Origin: Symbiodinium natans
Taxonomy: Eukaryota > Sar > Dinophyceae > Suessiales > Symbiodiniaceae
Length of the DNA: 64,000 bases
Direction: 5' to 3'
Assembly (NCBI GenBank): GCA_905221605.1
Contig: CAJNDS010000102.1
Coordinates: 248,001 to 312,000 of the forward strand
The notes beneath the pieces are model-generated. The model saw only the letters and a list, made by a program, of their open reading frames with translations, was not told the origin of the DNA and did not search any database. Below, one piece after another: positions 61,931 through 64,000 of this stretch (positions within the stretch are counted from its first letter, which is position 1; each line of letters opens with the position of its first letter). Position numbers and translations under genes: made by a program.

Positions 61931-62617
61931 AAAAAACTGCTGCAAGAAGGTACTTACAAGGGGGGGGGGCCGAATTTGGGAAGACGAGCCCAAAAGTAAT
62001 TGCATCCAGGTCTCTTGCAGCCAGCCGGGTTCGAGTTAAGTCCGAGGCCCACGTCCTCCCAAACCAAAAACCCCAAACCCCAAACCCTGCACCGCACAAG
62101 GCCTTCTCCTCCTCGTAGGCCATAAGCAAGCTAAGGGGGTTCATCGCATCCTGCAAGAACAAAGGGCTTAAGGGATGCCAACAGAACAATTTTTAGGGGT
62201 TTTTCCCTCCTGCGCAGCTGGGGCGAATCCACTTCGCAGGGTTGATGACGAGACGACTTGATATTTGGGGCTTTGGGGTTTAGGGTTTAGGGTTTCGTGC
62301 GAAGAGACATTGAAGGCACGGCGTTGGCTCATGTGACTTCCCAAGCATTAGCAGGTTCTAACCCCCCTAAGCCGAAGCCCCCCCCCAAAAAAGAAAATAG
62401 TTGGTGAATGGAGCTTTGGGTGCACCCTTATTCCGGGACACCCGAAACCCTACAACCCTGAGCCCAAAGCCCTTTTGTGGAGGTAGGGATACCCGAAACC
62501 CTAACCCCTATGCCCTAAATGCTTATGTAGGGAAAGAAGGATCCCAACCCTAGACCCTAGACCCTAGACCCTAAATCCTAAACCCTAAACCCTAACTCTA
62601 AACCTGACAATTTGGGG

Positions 62618-62702
62618 TCCCGAAGCGGTCCTGCAGGTCGTTCTGCCACATCACGGCGCGAGGGGATGCCCCGACATCCCCTGGTAGCATGATTCCCAAG
62701 TC
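62618..62702 (-). CDS. Coding-like island, unassigned
   Basis: The minus frame reads GDVGASPRAVMWQNDLQDRF and GTPN next to a telomeric tract (62575-62600). Family unknown. Confidence 0.25.
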
Positions 62703-62733
62703 GATCCGAGGATCCCTTTTGCCAAAATCCATC

Positions 62734-62828
62734 TTGGGCCCTACTTACCTTACGTACAGTTTAGTAGCAATTGCTCGTACTTTCTAGCTATAACCCGTGA
62801 AGCCGTTTGCAAAGAGGATCCCAGGTAC
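62734..62828. mobile_element. Type A inverted-repeat element
   Basis: Arms ttgggccctacttacc and gcaaagaggatcccaggta. Confidence 0.75.
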
Positions 62829-63214
62829 ACCAGGGTACATGCCCGGTTTAGCGCTTAAGGCATGCGGTGTAGGGGCGCAGCAGAAGCTGTCCTGCACAAC
62901 TGATGGCTTACGCTGCCTCTTCGTGCCTGCAATACCCTCCGAGCCCTAGAAGCTTTCTTGCAACCCTCTCGTATGTACCCTTAAACCCAGACCACCAACA
63001 CCGGCAAGTCAACCTCACAGCAAGACACGGGAGTTCCGAGCTTTGTCATGCTCCCCTTCTGAGGCCAAGCGTCGCAGCGTGTAGAGGTTCCTTGACCGAA
63101 GCATCCCAAGCGTGCAGGGTTTATGGGAATGAGGGTTGAGGATGTTGAGCGCTGGGCTGCACAGGGAGCGGAACCGGGAAGGGGAAACGAACCCCGGAGG
63201 CAAAATCCTGCGTC

Positions 63215-63412
63215 ATGCCGAGCACTCGCAAGAACCGCCGCTGTGTGCGTCATCGAGCTTTCATCGACAGGCGCCCTGTGTTCAAAATGAGTTCAGAGTT
63301 ACCAGAGCATGCAGCTCAGGGTCATATCCATGAACGCTGGCTCCGACGCGCGCCCAGTTTGCCAGTCGTCGTGGCGAGCGATGTCGGGCTGAGCCACATA
63401 CCTGGGCACCAT
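63215..63412 (+). CDS. Open frame ending in telomeric repeat, unassigned
   Basis: The plus frame reads CVRHRAFIDRRPVFKMSSEL and continues for about 65 codons before telomeric sequence. A 90-codon minus frame (62981-63253) overlaps its start. Product unknown. Confidence 0.25.
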
Positions 63413-63554
63413 AACCCTAAACCCTAAACCCTAAACCCTCAACCCTAAGAGTCCATGTCTCTTTGTTGGCAACTTGGCAAGACGCTGACCCGGAAACATC
63501 CTCAACCCTTTAAGGGATTTGACGCGGTTACCTAATTCCGGCAGTCCCTATACG

Positions 63555-63682
63555 CTAAGAGCCAGCAAGTGTAAGCGTCACAATCCTCGGAAACCCCATG
63601 CGCCACGTAATTTGCAGCCCGGCCCACACCTCTCGAAACACGCGTTCCGGCATGTCCTGGCGCTGTGAACTTGGGCTGTGAG
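63555..63682 (-). CDS. Coding-like island, unassigned
   Basis: The minus frame reads RQDMPERVFREVWAGLQITW and RMGFPRIVTLTLAG with a telomeric tract upstream at 63690. Family unknown. Confidence 0.28.
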
Positions 63683-64000
63683 GTTAGGCGGTTTAGGGTT
63701 TAGGGTTTAGGGGTTAGGGTTTCTCACAGTTTAATGCGCAGGTCTGCTGACGACGCCAAGCAAGCATGCCATTGACAAGTCGAACCTTCCCAGGAGAGCT
63801 CATTGACTACTCTCACTCATGCGCGTGAATCTGGTGCCTTCTTGCCGTATAAGACACGCACCCCAAGATAAGCAGCTCCCTAAACCCTAAACCCTAAACC
63901 CTAAAACCTAAACCCTAAACCCAGGCAATCGTTGTTATATCAGCTGCCGGACACATGTGCCATCATGAAAGCAGTTTCGGATGCCTCCACGAACTGATGT

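Larger units (their letters stand above)
1..64000. repeat. Short interstitial telomeric tracts throughout
   Basis: Besides the arrays listed separately, two- to seven-unit tracts of TTTAGGG or CCCTAAA occur about every 500 bp, e.g. 287-347, 1658-1709, 3407-3452, 4829-4870, 5621-5660, 7975-8010, 12115-12165, 13323-13361, 16947-16980, 19990-20046, 24236-24272, 27448-27481, 29157-29188, 40283-40335, 44605-44641, 49094-49133, 51635-51682, 56360-56393, 61410-61437, 63880-63925. Both orientations are about equally frequent. Because the unit is 7 nt, every frame on both strands meets a stop every 21 nt. Confidence 0.98.

Noticed and set aside
1-64000. Plant origin, because TTTAGGG is the plant telomere unit
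   Set aside because: GC/GA donors, microexons, OPR repeat style and the leader relict fit dinoflagellates better; no plant gene was recognised.

Overview
The window looks like nuclear DNA of a dinoflagellate or a close relative. Four independent signs point there. (1) Arabidopsis-type telomeric heptamers, TTTAGGG or CCCTAAA, occur in well over 100 interstitial tracts in both orientations. (2) One gene can be reassembled exactly, and its introns start with GC (6), GT (3) or GA (1) and end in AG, mostly followed by G, the splice-site style known from Symbiodiniaceae. (3) A 16-nt near-copy of the 3' part of the dinoflagellate spliced leader sits at 61915-61930. (4) Degenerate 38-residue octotricopeptide-like (OPR) repeats, a family expanded in dinoflagellates, are spread over the first 15 kb. 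I see no bacterial gene layout, rRNA, tRNA or CRISPR. Species cannot be named.

Layout. 1.7-15.4 kb: minus-strand OPR-repeat coding segments, each about 80-630 nt, separated by telomeric tracts and hairpin elements; several carry in-frame stops at one recurrent repeat position. 16-26.5 kb: mostly telomeric tracts, hairpin elements and AT microsatellites, with weak minus-strand coding-like islands. 26.6-34.8 kb: a thymidine kinase gene on the minus strand in at least 11 exons of 23-121 nt; all splice phases agree, and its introns contain telomeric tracts, hairpin elements, a 53-bp minisatellite and microsatellites. 35-51 kb: mixed coding-like islands on both strands that I cannot assign. 51.7-52 kb: a second, short OPR-like locus on the minus strand. 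52-64 kb: more unassigned islands, and a 9-bp (CTTGCCCCA) satellite complex with an inverted duplication at 55.4-56.3 kb.

Interpretation. Most lengthy open frames here are by-products of simple repeats. Real coding information is in very short exons embedded in repeat-filled introns. Telomeric tracts stop every reading frame on both strands every 21 nt, so they must be intronic or intergenic; they also lie in the middle of several hairpin elements. At least 12 families of 70-165 bp terminal-inverted-repeat elements recur and look like MITEs or introner-type elements. Calls based on family motifs (thymidine kinase, OPR) are firm to moderate. Calls based only on coding-like appearance are marked low, because I found that several frames of the same DNA can look protein-like.
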